Assembly (NCBI GenBank): GCA_032622095.1
Contig: CP136066.1
Location: 147,281,559-147,345,558, forward strand
Reading direction: 5' to 3'
Source of the DNA: Siphonodentalium dalli
Lineage: Eukaryota > Mollusca > Scaphopoda > Gadilida > Siphonodentaliidae
DNA length: 64,000 nucleotides
The notes below the pieces were generated by a model that saw nothing but the letters and a program-made list of their open reading frames with translations, was not told the origin of the DNA and did not search any database. The position numbers and the translations under genes were made by a program. Shown piece after piece: positions 36,411 to 49,033 of this stretch. Within the stretch, counting starts at the first letter, position 1, and the number at the start of each line of letters is the position of its first letter.

Positions 36411-37072
36411 TTGAGCTTCCGAATATTTTGCAAACAGGAAAGTCACTGGTTGGATATGTTTGTCCGTTGATACTTTTTCTCAACATTTCTGTTGAGTGAC
36501 TTTCATTTTAAGAAATAAATACAACTCCTTTATTTAGTTGTTGTCTGTTATCAATAGTATTTATATAAAACTTGGCATTCCTTAATTCGGAGATTAATTT
36601 TTAGATTTTCTGTGTGATCAGATTTCTTGTTGAGTTATCAATGGATCATTCCACAGCCATCCATAGCATGTAATCGCTAAGAAACAATAATTTGCTCAGA
36701 TACAATAATTGATTTTACTGCATTTTCTTATACTGATTTTCACACGCAAGAACATACCTTGTTCTCATCTTTAGTTGTGAAAATTTTATTGAAAGACACT
36801 GTTATCACAGTAGATATCTCAAGTTCAGTACATTATGATTGTACAACAAAAACACCATTTGTAAATAGAAAATTCAGCACTGAAAATAAACACTGATATC
36901 CAAATGAGGATGAATGAATAAAGATGGTGCGAGAATTGTATGCTACAAACGACCATCTCAGTCGCTATTAATTGGTAGAATATATCTGCCAATAATTTAT
37001 TTATTTCAGCTGTGGAAAGATCCTTTGTAATTATAGGTTATCAGCATCTTGTGGGATTCACAGATCCATATT

Positions 37073-37452
37073 CAAGCAAATAGTATGTCTGTCATTTGCA
37101 GAATGAGGTCCCCCCCAGAGGGTGAATTTATTAGGCCTCATCTTCTGGGAAGTATCTATAGTCTCAAATTAACATTGTTTTTAGTTACTTTTTCCCTTCT
37201 GGAAACTTTCTATATCCCCTAATCTGCAGAAGATTAAATGCATAATCGAGGTGACTAATGGATGAACGTTATCAACTTCAACTGTGTAAATTAAATCTGT
37301 TCCTAGGTCTCCCATCGCAGTTGAGGCCTAAGCAGAATGAGGTTCCCAGAAGGTTTGTAATGCTAGCCCACCTTGTGGGATAGCATCACAAAATTCACCC
37401 TCTGGGGACCTCATTCTGGAAATTTATGACAGCCACACTATTTGCAGGCTTG
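37073..37452. mobile_element. Family A hAT-like MITE, long form
   Basis: TATTCAAG occurs at both borders and fits an 8-bp duplication if the first eight bases of the left end were lost. The long interior and right end ATTTGCAGGCTTG are present. Confidence 0.75.
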
Positions 37453-37484
37453 TATTCAAGGCGAACTAAGTTCTCTCGTTAATA

Positions 37485-37696
37485 CATTAATGCCCAAAGT
37501 AATTGACCACTTAACCACAGCAGAATTATGGGTAATTTTTCAGGATTTAGTCGGAAATATGGCTTGTTGCCATTCATCGGAAAGCTCTCGCGAGAGCTTT
37601 CCGATGAATGTCAACAAGCCATATTAACGACTAAATCCTGAAAATTTACCCATAATTCTGCTGTGGTTAAGTGGTCAATTACTTTGGGCATTACTG
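37485..37696. mobile_element. Family D foldback element, copy 1
   Basis: A 212-bp near-perfect palindrome flanked by TA. Ends CAGTAATGCCC (left mutated to CATTAATGCCC), arms of about 105 bases with GGATTTAGTCGGAAATATGG, centre GCTCTCGCGAGAGC. Both arms carry the private variant AAAGTAATTGACCAC. Confidence 0.92.
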
Positions 37697-38356
37697 TACA
37701 TTAGCATGACTGATCATTTGGATCCCACGTGTAATGATAACCAATATACCTAAAGTTCACACCATGTATCCAGATTTTTTTATTTATGTCATATAAATAT
37801 ACCTTATAATTGAGAACGTCTTAACTTGTTGAAATAAGTATACTTATTTGTAAAGAGATTAAATACAAGTTTTCTTCAGCTAAGGCCATAGAAACTACAT
37901 AGTTCGTTTTTCAAGGAATTCCTTTTTCAAAGTGATCAGCGAAACAGATATTTGTATTATTATTTACATCAAATTATTTATCTTATTATTGTTATAGAAA
38001 CTTTATGTATAAAATTGGATCTGACCCAGGTGTCTAATAAATGAGCACCAAGAATCGAGCTTTATGAAATGGGGTTGTGCTTGGGAAGGGACTGAGGGAA
38101 TGTGCCATTCTGATCGATACGTGGCCATTTTGATAATAAATGAGAATTTGTTCACACTCACTGATGAAGCAATGAACCTCATTTTGAGTCCATGTCTACA
38201 TAAGTCTGGTATATATCTATATTTATATATTTATGGTAGCTCATAAATATGTCAGAGGTGCAGTCATTCGAGGAACAAGTAGTCTCTGAAATACAAACTA
38301 TTTAGTTTATCTGGCCTGATCTGCTTGTATCATTTACACCAAGCTCTCAATATGTA

Positions 38357-38568
38357 CAGTAATGCCCTAAATAATCGACTCCGTAACCACAGCAGAATTA
38401 TGGGTAATTTTTCAGGATTTAGTCAGAAATATGGCTTGTTGCATTCATCGGAAAGCTCTCACTAAGAGCTTTTCAATGAATGGCAACAAGCCATATTTCC
38501 GACTAAATCCTGAAAAATTACCCATTATTCTGCTGTGGTTATGGAGTCGATTATTTGGGGCATTACTG
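38357..38568. mobile_element. Family D foldback element, copy 2
   Basis: A TA-flanked palindrome with CAGTAATGCCC ends and centre GCTCTCACTAAGAGCT. Confidence 0.92.
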
Positions 38569-39073
38569 TAGCTAGTTGTGAGCAACACCTCAAATTAACT
38601 TGCCATTTCAAGATAAATAAAACTTAAGTTGTATTTTAAAATCTAGATCTATCAGTAGCTTAAATCTAAGGCTAACTGAAGATTTTTCTGAACAAATAAA
38701 GGCAGCAACCTCAACAGATATCTGTAGAAATGAAGTTTCCAAACTTGTTTTAGTTAATTTTTTTAGTCTGTTATATCCGTTTCCAAGAGTCTATTTAATG
38801 AATGTGATAGTTTTATTTCGTGAATCAAAGTACAGATCGTTTCATATTGAAAATTTCATATATATACGTGTTATTGTTTGTATATATAAACATATATTTA
38901 TTATCCAAATTGTACATATCAAGTATTAGTCTGGTTTTACCTGTTATTATTGTTTCTGTGAACGTGGTTTTTTTGGTTGGATGTTCCATATATGTGTGAC
39001 TGTAAACTACATATAGATCTAAAGTATTACCAACTGATAGCTCATAGTTTTACAAACCAGAAAATGTTGGGAC

Positions 39074-39452
39074 CAAGCCTGAAAATAGTGTGCACAGCGG
39101 GCTAGCATCACTAAATTCACCCTCTGGGGGGCTCATTCTGCTTAGGCTTCATCTTCTGGGAAGTATCAATAGTCAGAAACTAATATTGTTTTAGTTACTT
39201 TTTCCCTTCTGTCAGTTTCTATATCCCCTAATTTGCAGAAGATAAAATGCATAATCGAGGTGACTAATGGGTGACCATTACCAACTTGGGGACTTCAATC
39301 TAATCCTGAGTCTCCCATAGCAATTGAGGTCTAAGCAGAATGAGGTTCCCAGAGGGTGAATTTGGTAATGCTAGCCCACTATGTGGGATAGCGTCAATAA
39401 ATTCACCCTCTGGGGACCTCATTCTGCAAATGTCACACTATATTCAGGCTTT
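39074..39452. mobile_element. Family A hAT-like MITE, long form
   Basis: Perfect GTTGGGAC duplications flank it (39,066-39,073 and 39,453-39,460). The long interior and the right palindrome half are kept; the left palindrome half is partly deleted. Confidence 0.88.
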
Positions 39453-39842
39453 GTTGGGACACTTCAGTGGTGGCACTTGCATGAATGATTCTACCCATAT
39501 GCCTATAGAAATCTCATACTTGCATACATATAAACCTTGATGGCTCTAATTAATTATAGTCTAAGTAATTTAGAACTTACTTAATACTTACATACTTTCA
39601 AGGCTGTGGTTGCCACTACACAGTATAATGATGACTCCACACATTAATATTAAAACAAGGAAGTGGGAATATGTGTCCTAATATGAAATAAATTATAGTG
39701 CCATAAAGAACAGATGTTCTGTCTGGGAGCATAAAAAGCAATGCTCTTTTGAACTACATGTATAGGCAGTTAATATTGCCTCTACATCTGACCACTTGGG
39801 GGTGGTGTGATCTAACTTAATCTATTAGAACTTCTAGAACTT

Positions 39843-39990
39843 TATCATGACTGGAGGTTCCTAAAATTTTGCAAAAACCCTGCACCAATGCATTCTCTTA
39901 TATATCAATATATAAGAGGATGCATTGGCCTAACAATAGTTGCCTTGAACTTGTAAGCCAGTTCATTCTCTTATATATATGGGAGGGTTA
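39843..39990 (+). repeat. Family B fragment
   Basis: ATGACTGGAGGTTCCTAAAA and one shortened hairpin, then the start of the second hairpin, which breaks off at ATATATATGGGAGGG. Confidence 0.75.
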
Positions 39991-40340
39991 AAGTTTGTGT
40001 GAGTGTCTCAACCATAGTGTTTGTTAATCCATTTGTGCTACCTCTGTTCATCCATCCGTCCGTCCGTCTGTATAATGTATTATTACTCCTGTCATACTGT
40101 TATGCTTGAGAAAACAAAGTTTTTGATAAGAATTATCAGTGTGGTAAAAGAAATGTTGAGTTTATATTGGATTCTATTCAACCTTTCTCACTTATATATG
40201 GTTCTGAAGAACTCTGTGTGTGTATAAAAAGTGTCCCCATGATAGACAGACTTGAAATCATAGAAATATGGTTTCATTTAAATTTCAATAATTTGTCCTG
40301 TTCTGTTAGAGATTCATCTGAAATGTTTTCTAATTACTTA

Positions 40341-40520
40341 ACCCTTTGATGATGGAAGCTGTGCTGGTGCAGCATTAAAGATGTGCCAGTGCATTCTCTA
40401 ATATATGCGAGTCTCCCATTGGGAGCCTCGCTTATATAAAGAATACACTGGCTTACAATGTCAATGTTAATATTGTTAGGCCAATGTATTTTCTTATATA
40501 TCCGAGGCTCCGTATGGGAG
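40341..40520 (-). repeat. Family B fragment
   Basis: CCCTTTGATGATGGAAGCTG, one hairpin and half of the second, ending at CTCCGTATGGGAGAGAATA. Confidence 0.75.
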
Positions 40521-41985
40521 AGAATAGTGTCAGAGAATTTAATAACACACAGATCTGACACCAGAACGAGTTTACTCACATTCCAAACATCCACCAATTC
40601 AAACTATTTGTCTCCATCTGTTACATTTCAAATAATCAAATTACTCTCACATTCCGTCCATATATTCACGATGAATAATCTCACTTTTTATCAGACACTC
40701 CAAACGTTTTATTTTTCCACAAGTTGATTATTTGAGAGCAATATGTCTGGATTTGTTATCGATAGATATATTTTTCACAGTGTATATATAAAATCATTCC
40801 AGATGTGGATCATGTTGGATTAATAGACAATATTGATTTGTCTATTTATATCTGAGTTCTAAATTGACCTGAGCACCTAAATACCTATATTTCTAAGAAC
40901 TGAACCATCATGCTATATTTACATCCCTTCGTTTTGAGCAAAAGTTACAAGGAACACAAAGTTAATAAAACTTATTATTGTCTTACAATATCTGAGGCAT
41001 ATTTGCGCACATCTAATCAGATTTGATTAGGCGAAGTAAATTTCTGTTTCTCAGGTTAGACTCTGAGCTCTGCCCCCGAAATAAAAGAATTAATTAAAAA
41101 CATACAAGCACATTTATTTCGAATTTTTGTGCCTGAGAATCAGGAAATTGACTGCTTGACCAATTTGGATGCCTGATAATGAAAACCACCTTTTCATAAT
41201 GATGGTGTGAGTTATGACAGCTTAAAATGTTTCCCACTAAATATCACAACTATAAGACAATTTATTGTTCAAAACACATGTTCGTAATTTTAGATAAATA
41301 TATCATTATCTCTGCATTGATAAGAGAGCATTATTACTGTTAGATGGACTTGCATGGTTCACAGAATATGCCATTTGGGTAATGATTATCTGTCCTGTGT
41401 ACGGGTTAACAAATCTGATTATCTGTGCCCAAATATGCCTCTCGTCTTTAATGTATAATTAGCAGGCCTTTACAAAAAAACAACATGTAGGCAATGATCA
41501 GTGTTCAATCAGGACTTGTGTTCGTTGGTGAAGTTCCGGTATATAACAAAATTAGGTTTGTGCTCAGACTTTAGAACAGTTATATTGTCATTCCATAAAG
41601 TATCCAAACAGACTGAATATCTTTAATTGTTATAAATTAGATATCAAAATTGTTGTGTTTGTAGTTAACAGACCCACAGCTTTCATAAGTTTATCGTCTT
41701 TCTGAGAATTAAACTGTTTCATCTATTGTCTCTCTGTTGCCACTATATTTAGGTTTTATTTAGGTTTTGTTGCAAAGAATTATTTACAGTGTTATTTATA
41801 AACTTATGTGAAGACAGGAATTTGACCTCTATAAATTCACATTCCACAATTTATAATGCTTCGTTTCACATTACTTTGACATTCCAGCCTATTCTTTCCA
41901 GGGACAGTCCCGGTTTGAAATGTATCCAAGTTAGTTTTGTACACATTTATTAATACTGACATTACATTGGAATATTTTGATTATC
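40521..41985. other. Intergenic DNA, little recognised
   Basis: A short inverted pair of the CTCAGG type is seen at 41,030-41,165. Otherwise AT-rich with no exon recognised. Confidence 0.4.
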
Positions 41986-42203
41986 CAGTAATGCCCCAAA
42001 TAATCGACTCCTTAACCACAGCCGAATTATGGGTAACATTTCAGGATTTAGTCGGAAATATGGCTTGTTGCCATTCATCGGGAATCTTCTTGTCTCACAG
42101 CTTTCCGATGAATGGCAACAAGCCATATTACCGACTAAATCCTGAAAAGTTACCCATAATTCTGCTGTGGTTATAAAGGAGTCGATTAGTTAGGGCATTA
42201 CTG
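41986..42203. mobile_element. Family D foldback element, copy 3
   Basis: CAGTAATGCCCC ends; TA flanks only the right side. The centre is longer and irregular (GGGAATCTTCTTGTCTCACA). Confidence 0.9.
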
Positions 42204-42249
42204 TATTCTGTATTTTGAAGAGTGTATAATCCATACAGTCTCCTGTCAC

Positions 42250-42578
42250 CAAGCCTGCAAATAGTATGTCTGTCAGTTGCAGAATGAGGTCCCCCAGAAT
42301 GTGAATTTAGTGATGCTATCCCGCTGCTTTGGCCTCATCTTCTGGGAAGTATCTGTAGTCTCAAATTAACATTGTTTTTAGTTACTTTTTCCCTTAGAAA
42401 TTTCTACTGGGGAAATTCATTCTGATCCTAGGTCTCCCATAGAAGTTGAGACCTAAGAAGAATGAGGTTCCTAGAAGGTGAATTTGATGATGCTAGTCCG
42501 TTGTGCGGTATAGAGTCACTAAATTCAACCTCTGGGGACCTCAATCTGCAAAAGACAGACACACTATTTGCAGGCATG
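42250..42578. mobile_element. Family A hAT-like MITE, diverged
   Basis: CCTGTCAC and CCTACCAC flank CAAGCCTGCAAATAGTATG ends. Part of the long interior is deleted. Confidence 0.78.
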
Positions 42579-42999
42579 CCTACCACATACATATTTCATA
42601 CTAGTAATGAATATTTATAAAGGTTTGCCATACAACCCTGTTCTGATTATTGAAGAATATGACAGGATATACCTTACGATTTGTTACTCTACAATCGACA
42701 CTATCTATCTACCATTCTCATGTATGTTTTCAAGTGAAACGACAGCAAAGTTTTAATGTGTGTGTGGTGACGCCCCTCCATGGTTACACATGGCACGTTG
42801 ACCTCACCTTAGTTACACTGGAGAGAGGAAACCACAAATCCTTGTTGAGGTCAATTTAGGTAATTTGCTGTCTTGAATCAATTTCAAGTAAAGTTCGTGA
42901 ATGTGTGCGATAATAAATTTTACATTCAAACTGGTGATGTCTATTTCAAAGGAAGGTTCTCATGAAAAGTAATACTCCATGAATACTATTAAATGCGTA

Positions 43000-43560
43000 T
43001 TGCCCATTTCTCAGGCCCAAAAGTTTTGAAAACTATGCGCGTGTGCAGTATTTAAAGACATATTATGGACTTGATTAGGTGCGTCAAACTGATAAGTTAG
43101 TACTCAGACGTTATACCAACTGGAGGAATGTAGCTTTCTACTAACATTGCCGAAAATCTCAAACAATTCGACTGTACCACTCCATAGAAAACGCCTTCCG
43201 AACTAAGCTCAATTGTAAATGTTTACTTCTAGATTAGGGATGCAACTATCGGCGATAATTTAATGAAAACGATTTCGCGATCGAGAGTAACTGCATTTAA
43301 TTAATATAAGAATAATGGTGTGTTTTGTCGATCTGGATATAATATTCATAAAAATAACTACAAGGAGCAAGATTATTTTCTATTTGTATCGTGGGGGGAG
43401 GGGGTCAGTATTAAAAAAAATGTATCAGAGTTATTTCGTACCGATTATGAATTTTCCCGACAGTTGGACCTTGAATTAAAATGTTGCATGATTGGGGTTT
43501 TATGACCATGCCATGGGCCTGAGAAACTGGGAATTTGACTTGGCATGGCTGTTGGTATTT
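43000..43560. repeat. Inverted CTCAGG-type ends around dispersed repeat copy 2
   Basis: CCCATTTCTCAGGCCCAAAA near 43,005 is inverted near 43,505-43,555 (GGGCCTGAGAAACTGGGAAT). Between them, 43,050-43,390 matches 24,590-24,960, which suggests one element with these ends. Confidence 0.6.
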
Positions 43561-43804
43561 TAAGAATGAATACTGCTCATATTTCTATGATGCGACTTGA
43601 GCCGTTGTACAACCTTTTCATTATAATTAATATGAAGTTCATCATCATGGTCTTATTTATGATTTTATTTCCGTCCAAACCTCTGTGATGTTTTATGCAT
43701 TTTTATCTTGTTTTTCATGTTGATGTATTTAGCTTATCTGTGTTATGTTTCAGACCTGTGATTATATCCACATTTGGATGCTTTAATTAAGACACCTTTG
43801 GTTA

Positions 43805-44017
43805 GTGTAATGCCCTAAATAATCGAATCCTTAACCACAGCAGAATTATGGGTAACTTTTCCGGATTTAGTTAGAATTATGGCTTGTTGCCATTCATCGG
43901 AAAGCTCTCACTGAGAGCTTTCCGATGAATGGCAACAAGCCATATTTCCGACTAAATCCTGAAAAGTTACCCATAATTCTGCTGTGGTTAAGGAGTTGAT
44001 TATTTAGGGCATTACTG
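43805..44017. mobile_element. Family D foldback element, copy 4
   Basis: A TA-flanked palindrome; the left tip is mutated (GTGTAATGCCC). Centre GCTCTCACTGAGAGC. Confidence 0.92.
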
Positions 44018-44019
44018 TA

Positions 44020-45765
44020 TTTGCAGGGCCTGGAACCTACGTCATAATACTCTCGAAAATGTCAGCATGATAACACTCATGGGCATTTCAAATTCGTCTT
44101 TTTTATATATTTTTCAAAGATCAGCAATGTATTATTTATACTAATGAGCTATCTCAACAACTCATCTCGGATACTACAAGAATCGGATTTCATACAGATT
44201 TTTTTGTGGAGATTTTGGCAATCAAATTTCAGAATCTTGAAAAATGGTGACCGAAGTCACTTGAACACTTATATCTTCTCAACAGTCATATTTATATGGG
44301 GACAGGATTCATAGTGAGCTAGCAAAAATTGATACATAGCTCGTTCAATATATTTTTTGGTTGAGTTATTTATATAGGTGAGTGAAGAAACTATGAAAAC
44401 TTACTTCGATCTTGCCGTAGGTTCCCGTCCCTGGAATGGCTTACTGTGATAGAGAAACCTTATAAGGTGGATATTTTCTACACGCAAAATTTCTTTTGAT
44501 GCCACAGCTGTTGGATGCTACCTTATCCGATTTGACATCATAAAACTACTACATAACAGTCTACATGTATTTATACATATTCTATATCAGAGATTGAACC
44601 TTGGGGCCCATTTGTGGGAGGTTTTGGTGGTCAGTAGTTATCAACTGTCAAAGGAGGCTATTTTGGTGGGTTGGGTCCTCCAAAAGTTAGAGATCACCAT
44701 TATAAAGAGTTTTGAAAGATTAATTCTTAGGCCAAATAAAAAATATTATTTGAGTCTCGGACACCGCCGCATTGAAATAAATGGCCCGCGTTGGACGTTT
44801 TATTTAAATTTTTTATATTAGGCCAAAAAATGGTCCAAAAGAAGAAAAAAAAACATTTTGTTTAAACTTTTTTTTTCAAAATTATTTTGGTATGTCCATA
44901 CGTATTGACATTAATTGCAAAATACGTAAACTCTTAACATATCTCTTTGTAATGTGTGAAGATTGACTATCATGTAGATAGAGGACTACATTGAAGGAAA
45001 TGGTAAGCTGATCATCATTGGTGTACTAATTTTAACTCCAGAACATTTGAAAGGCAGTGGGGGAAATTTAGGATCACATGTTATAATGGAGAGGTGTCAA
45101 TTTATAGACAAGGGAAGCTATCATAATCCATGCTTACGATGTGCACAAATAATTAAAAAATACAAATCAAGTCCTCCCTCTCATTGATTCAGAAAAAAAA
45201 TTTGTCTGAGACTCGAATAATGTTTTTTTTTTTTTTTGGCCTTAGAATATTTAAGTACTTGGTGAGCTAGGATAAGTGGATGATTGTCTATAGAAATTTT
45301 ATGTCAAATCGGTTATGGTAGGCTAGTGTGGCTTTTCATGAGAGGGAAATCTAATTACGTTGATATTCTTTTGCATGCAACTTGACTTGTAACATTTGTT
45401 GTCATAACATGTCTTGAAGCATATTGGAATTACAATGTGGTGACAATTTATGGCTAAATTATAATTACTGTCAGAATCCAACCGCTGAAGCCAGTGACAT
45501 CTTAAGTAAAGTGAAGAATTTTCATACCACTCAAAACTTGCAACTAATATTTTGCGACAGTTTTGTTGCTACCTAACTTAATTTTTAGAATATCTTGCCT
45601 GTGTTCAAATTATGCTTAGAATATATTTTAATTAAATATAAATTTTAGTTTTGTTTCACTGAAAAAATGTTGAAAACCAAATTTAAACTGGACTTTTATA
45701 ATAAATAGAAAAGAATATCATTTGTAATATGTAAAAATAAACAAATAGAAAATTCAATAGCCATA
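44020..45765. other. Intergenic DNA, no feature recognised
   Basis: AT-rich with several A and T homopolymers (for example near 45,223). No gene recognised. Confidence 0.4.
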
Positions 45766-45977
45766 CAGTAATGCCCTAAGTAATCGACCCTTAACCACAG
45801 CAGAATTATAGGTAACTTTTCAGGATTTAGTCGAAAATATGGCTTGTTGCCATTCATCGGAAAGCTCTCCTCGAGAGCTTTCCGATGAATGGCAACAAGC
45901 CATATTTTCGACTAAATCCTGAAAAGTTACCCATAATTCTGCTGTGTTTAAGGAGATGGTTACTTAGGGCATTACTG
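45766..45977. mobile_element. Family D foldback element, copy 5
   Basis: TA-flanked. Both arms carry CCCTAAGTAA and TCGAAAATATGG in place of the common CCCTAAATAA and TCGGAAATATGG. Centre GCTCTCCTCGAGAGC. Confidence 0.92.
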
Positions 45978-46254
45978 TATATAGGGTCTTTCACGTGGCA
46001 CTTCACAATCCAATTGTGTTACTCTACTAAAAGCAAAACATAATTTGTAAAAATTAGCCTGTGATTCTGACTATATCCTTAATTGTCATAAGCATCAATT
46101 AAATTGGTTCTATGTGATAACACATCACAGGATGAATCTATTGTTTATTCAAATGTAACCATCAGCAGGTCTGGCAAATTCTGAATTCAACTATTATAGT
46201 TATAAATATTATAAATACTCATGAAAATGATTCCTTCAACACATCTGTCTTTTC

Positions 46255-46375
46255 TCTCATCTGTCGTCTAATTTTATAACCTGAACATCCCTCCAAATGA
46301 ATAATGGACTATTCCCATGCATACTTTTATAACTGAATGGGAGAATCCATTTAGTATAGAATGGGTTTACAGATA
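46255..46375. repeat. Family C MITE, right part
   Basis: CTGAACATCCCTCCAAATGA through CCATTTAGTATAGAATGGGT matches the right half of family C. It shows the uninterrupted sequence at the point where the 4.84-kb element inserted elsewhere. Confidence 0.75.
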
Positions 46376-46668
46376 TTCAACTACAATAGTATGAATATTA
46401 TATTGCATGTTAGTGAAATCAATATAAAATCATATTACACAAAAGCGATTCAAAAACAGTGTCGCATGTGAATCTGTACCATGTTATTGTTGGATTAAAT
46501 ATGACTTGATCCACGCGAATGTTTGATCATTGTGGCACATAAGGAAACCAATTAACATTCAGTTTAATAGTGTCGCCCCGTTAATATTATTTAGAAAGAC
46601 AATTATGCCATTAATAGTGTTAAAAACAAATTTGTGCCAGCTTATTTTATTTAATAACGGTACAAGTA

Positions 46669-46884
46669 CAGTAATGCCCTAATTAATCGACTTCTTAACT
46701 ACAGGATAATTATGGGTAACTTTTCAGGATTTAGTCGGAAATATGTCTTGTTGCCATTCATCGGAAAGCTCTCACTCAGAGAGAGCTTTCCGTTGAATGG
46801 CAACAAGCCATATTTCCGACTAAATCCTGAAAAGTTACCCATAATTCTGCTGTGGTTAAGGAGTCGATTATTTAGGGCATTATG
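46669..46884. mobile_element. Family D foldback element, copy 6
   Basis: TA-flanked with CAGTAATGCCC at the left and a one-base shortened right tip. Centre CTCTCACTCAGAGAGAG. Confidence 0.92.
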
Positions 46885-47042
46885 TAGTTGAATTTAGAAT
46901 GTGCCAGACCTGATACATGAGTGCAGCCGTTTGTATAAATCAGCTTGTGCTAAATAGGTTTTAAAAATGACTAGCTGAAATAGGTTTCTTGCTGTGACAT
47001 GATATCTTGTTCTGCATTTGATTTCTCAGCTTTTTCAACCTG

Positions 47043-47093
47043 TTGATGACCATGATAGTTGATGACCATGATAGTTGATGACCATGATAGTTG
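47043..47093. repeat. 16-bp minisatellite, three units
   Basis: TTGATGACCATGATAG repeats in tandem. Confidence 0.9.
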
Positions 47094-47691
47094 AATTATT
47101 TCCATGCCTGCTTCTGATTCTATTTGCTGCCTGTGGTACATTTACCTGTGCTGTGCTTATTTAATATCGACAGGTGTCTTATTTTGTTTATTTGTTGATC
47201 GGGCAACCTTTGTTTTAGCATGGGCTCGACGTCCTTATCTTGTAATTGTAAGCTTGCTCAAGATTAAATTATTTCATATTTGTAGACAATGAATAAACAA
47301 AGTATAAAAATTTATATTATGTCTGTTGTTATTCCATAATTTAACTGCAACTTCCCCAATTATCTCTTAACGTTCTGTCAGAGCAATATAGAAATGAAGT
47401 ATGCCTGTGCTACTGCATTTTGGGACCCTCAATTCTGTAATCAATTCCTTCAGTTTCAAATGTAGACAATACTGATATATTGAAATTTCCAACACGTATA
47501 GCTTATCAGCTCCTGACGGGATGGAACTAATTCTGTGTTTTCAATGACTTAAGGGGCAAACGCACATTTTGCATAAATCGAGCCAAAAATTGCAAGAAAT
47601 TAAAAAAAAAGAATTTCTCTGGATCTATTTGGTGAAAAATGGTGAATTTCACATATCATCATCTCCATTGTATATATAATCTGAGAAATTA

Positions 47692-47793
47692 TTAACCCTT
47701 CCATGACTGGAGCTTGCTGAAATTTTGCGAGAATGCACTTACACACAATCTTTAATGCTGCACCAGCACAGCTCCCCATCATTAGATGGTTAA
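47692..47793 (+). mobile_element. Family B internal-deletion derivative
   Basis: TTAA bounds both ends. The left end CCCTTCCATGACTGGAGC joins through GCGAGAATGCACTTACACAC to the right end, and both hairpins are lost, leaving a 102-bp TTAA-bounded unit. Confidence 0.8.
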
Positions 47794-48019
47794 GAGACGA
47801 TAAAAGCAATGGATACATTTGAGAGGTTGAAAATATATTATCTTTTTTGTCACTTTCGTACCAAGAACTGCTAGAATAATTAATAATTTCACACAACAAT
47901 CCAATCGCCAAATAGCTTATTGTCTTGGGCCCTATGAAAGGAGACTTCATTTGTATCATAGAGTTGAATTTGAATTGCATAATACAACATCATTCTCCCA
48001 TACATTGTAATGAAGAATA

Positions 48020-48505
48020 AAAGGTCACCAGACCACAGTGTACCCCGAAAACGTGGCAAGTCGATGCCGCTTTGTTGAAGAAATTAAAAAACAATGTTGA
48101 AATTTTCTAAGTTGAAAAGGGTTAATAACTCCGTCAAAAAATAATTTTTTCCATCTTCAATATATGGGCAACAATATTCTGAAGTTACAAATCTCTAGGA
48201 TGAAAACTGTAGGAGGAGTTGATTACACCATGAAGGTACCCTCATACAGAAAATTATAAAAAATGTTGAGATATTCTAAGTCGAAAAGGGTTAATAACTC
48301 CGTCAAAAAATAATTTTCCCGTCATCTATATACATGTTGCACATCTTCAATATATGGGCAACAATATTCTGAAGTTTCTATCTCTGGGATGAAATCTGTA
48401 GGAGGAAATGATTACACCATGAAGGTACTCAAAAGTGTGATGGACGGACAGAGCCCATTTCTATAGTCTCCCAAAAATAAATTTTTCGGGGGACAATAAA
48501 GAAGG
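48020..48505. mobile_element. Pearl-like element, relative of the one at 11.5 kb
   Basis: It starts AAAGGTCACCAGACCACAG with GTACCCCGAAAACG and ends TTCTATAGTCTCCC, TTTCGGGGGACAAT. Two core units share AGGAGGAGTTGATTACACCA with 11.7-12.1 kb. Confidence 0.7.
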
Positions 48506-48817
48506 AATTACAGTTTGATCTTCGACAGCATCATGTGTGCATGGGTTACCAGGAAGTTGTTAACAAGCGTTGGTTTGTTGCCACTTACCTTATTACTGCG
48601 TGCCATTGTTTTGATACTGACCAAATGCCATTCTGGGAATTAAGTGGCATGATTTCTGAAACACACCCTATCTGATCAACTATTCACTCGAAAGGAGACA
48701 TGCCCCTATATGACGGACAATGCAAGGACTATCACCATAGATCAAACTTGTGTCCAATTTTCAAGAAAATGTGTTCGAATTTTCAATATGATTGGGGTGA
48801 TATGGGTATAAAATGTT

Positions 48818-48833
48818 GGGGGGGGGGGGGGGG
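48818..48833. repeat. G homopolymer
   Basis: A run of about 15 G; the exact length is uncertain. Confidence 0.8.
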
Positions 48834-49033
48834 GACTTATTCTCTTTGAGGTGTTTATATTTGAGTATTGAAGATTTCAAGAGCTCCATTAGAATTAGTT
48901 TGAGCACTCGCATAAAACAAAGATTGCCTGATCCTAACAAGAGCACTGTCGTGTGGCTACATGCGATCATTTGTTGGCTGCTAAAAGTGTTATCAAATCA
49001 GATGAATTTTATGTCGGAAAATGGCTTTTAACT

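Noticed and set aside
41937-42176. Frames at 37,442, 41,937 and 54,133 sharing similar peptides
   Set aside because: The shared peptide comes from the arms of family D foldback elements, which are inverted repeats without coding capacity.
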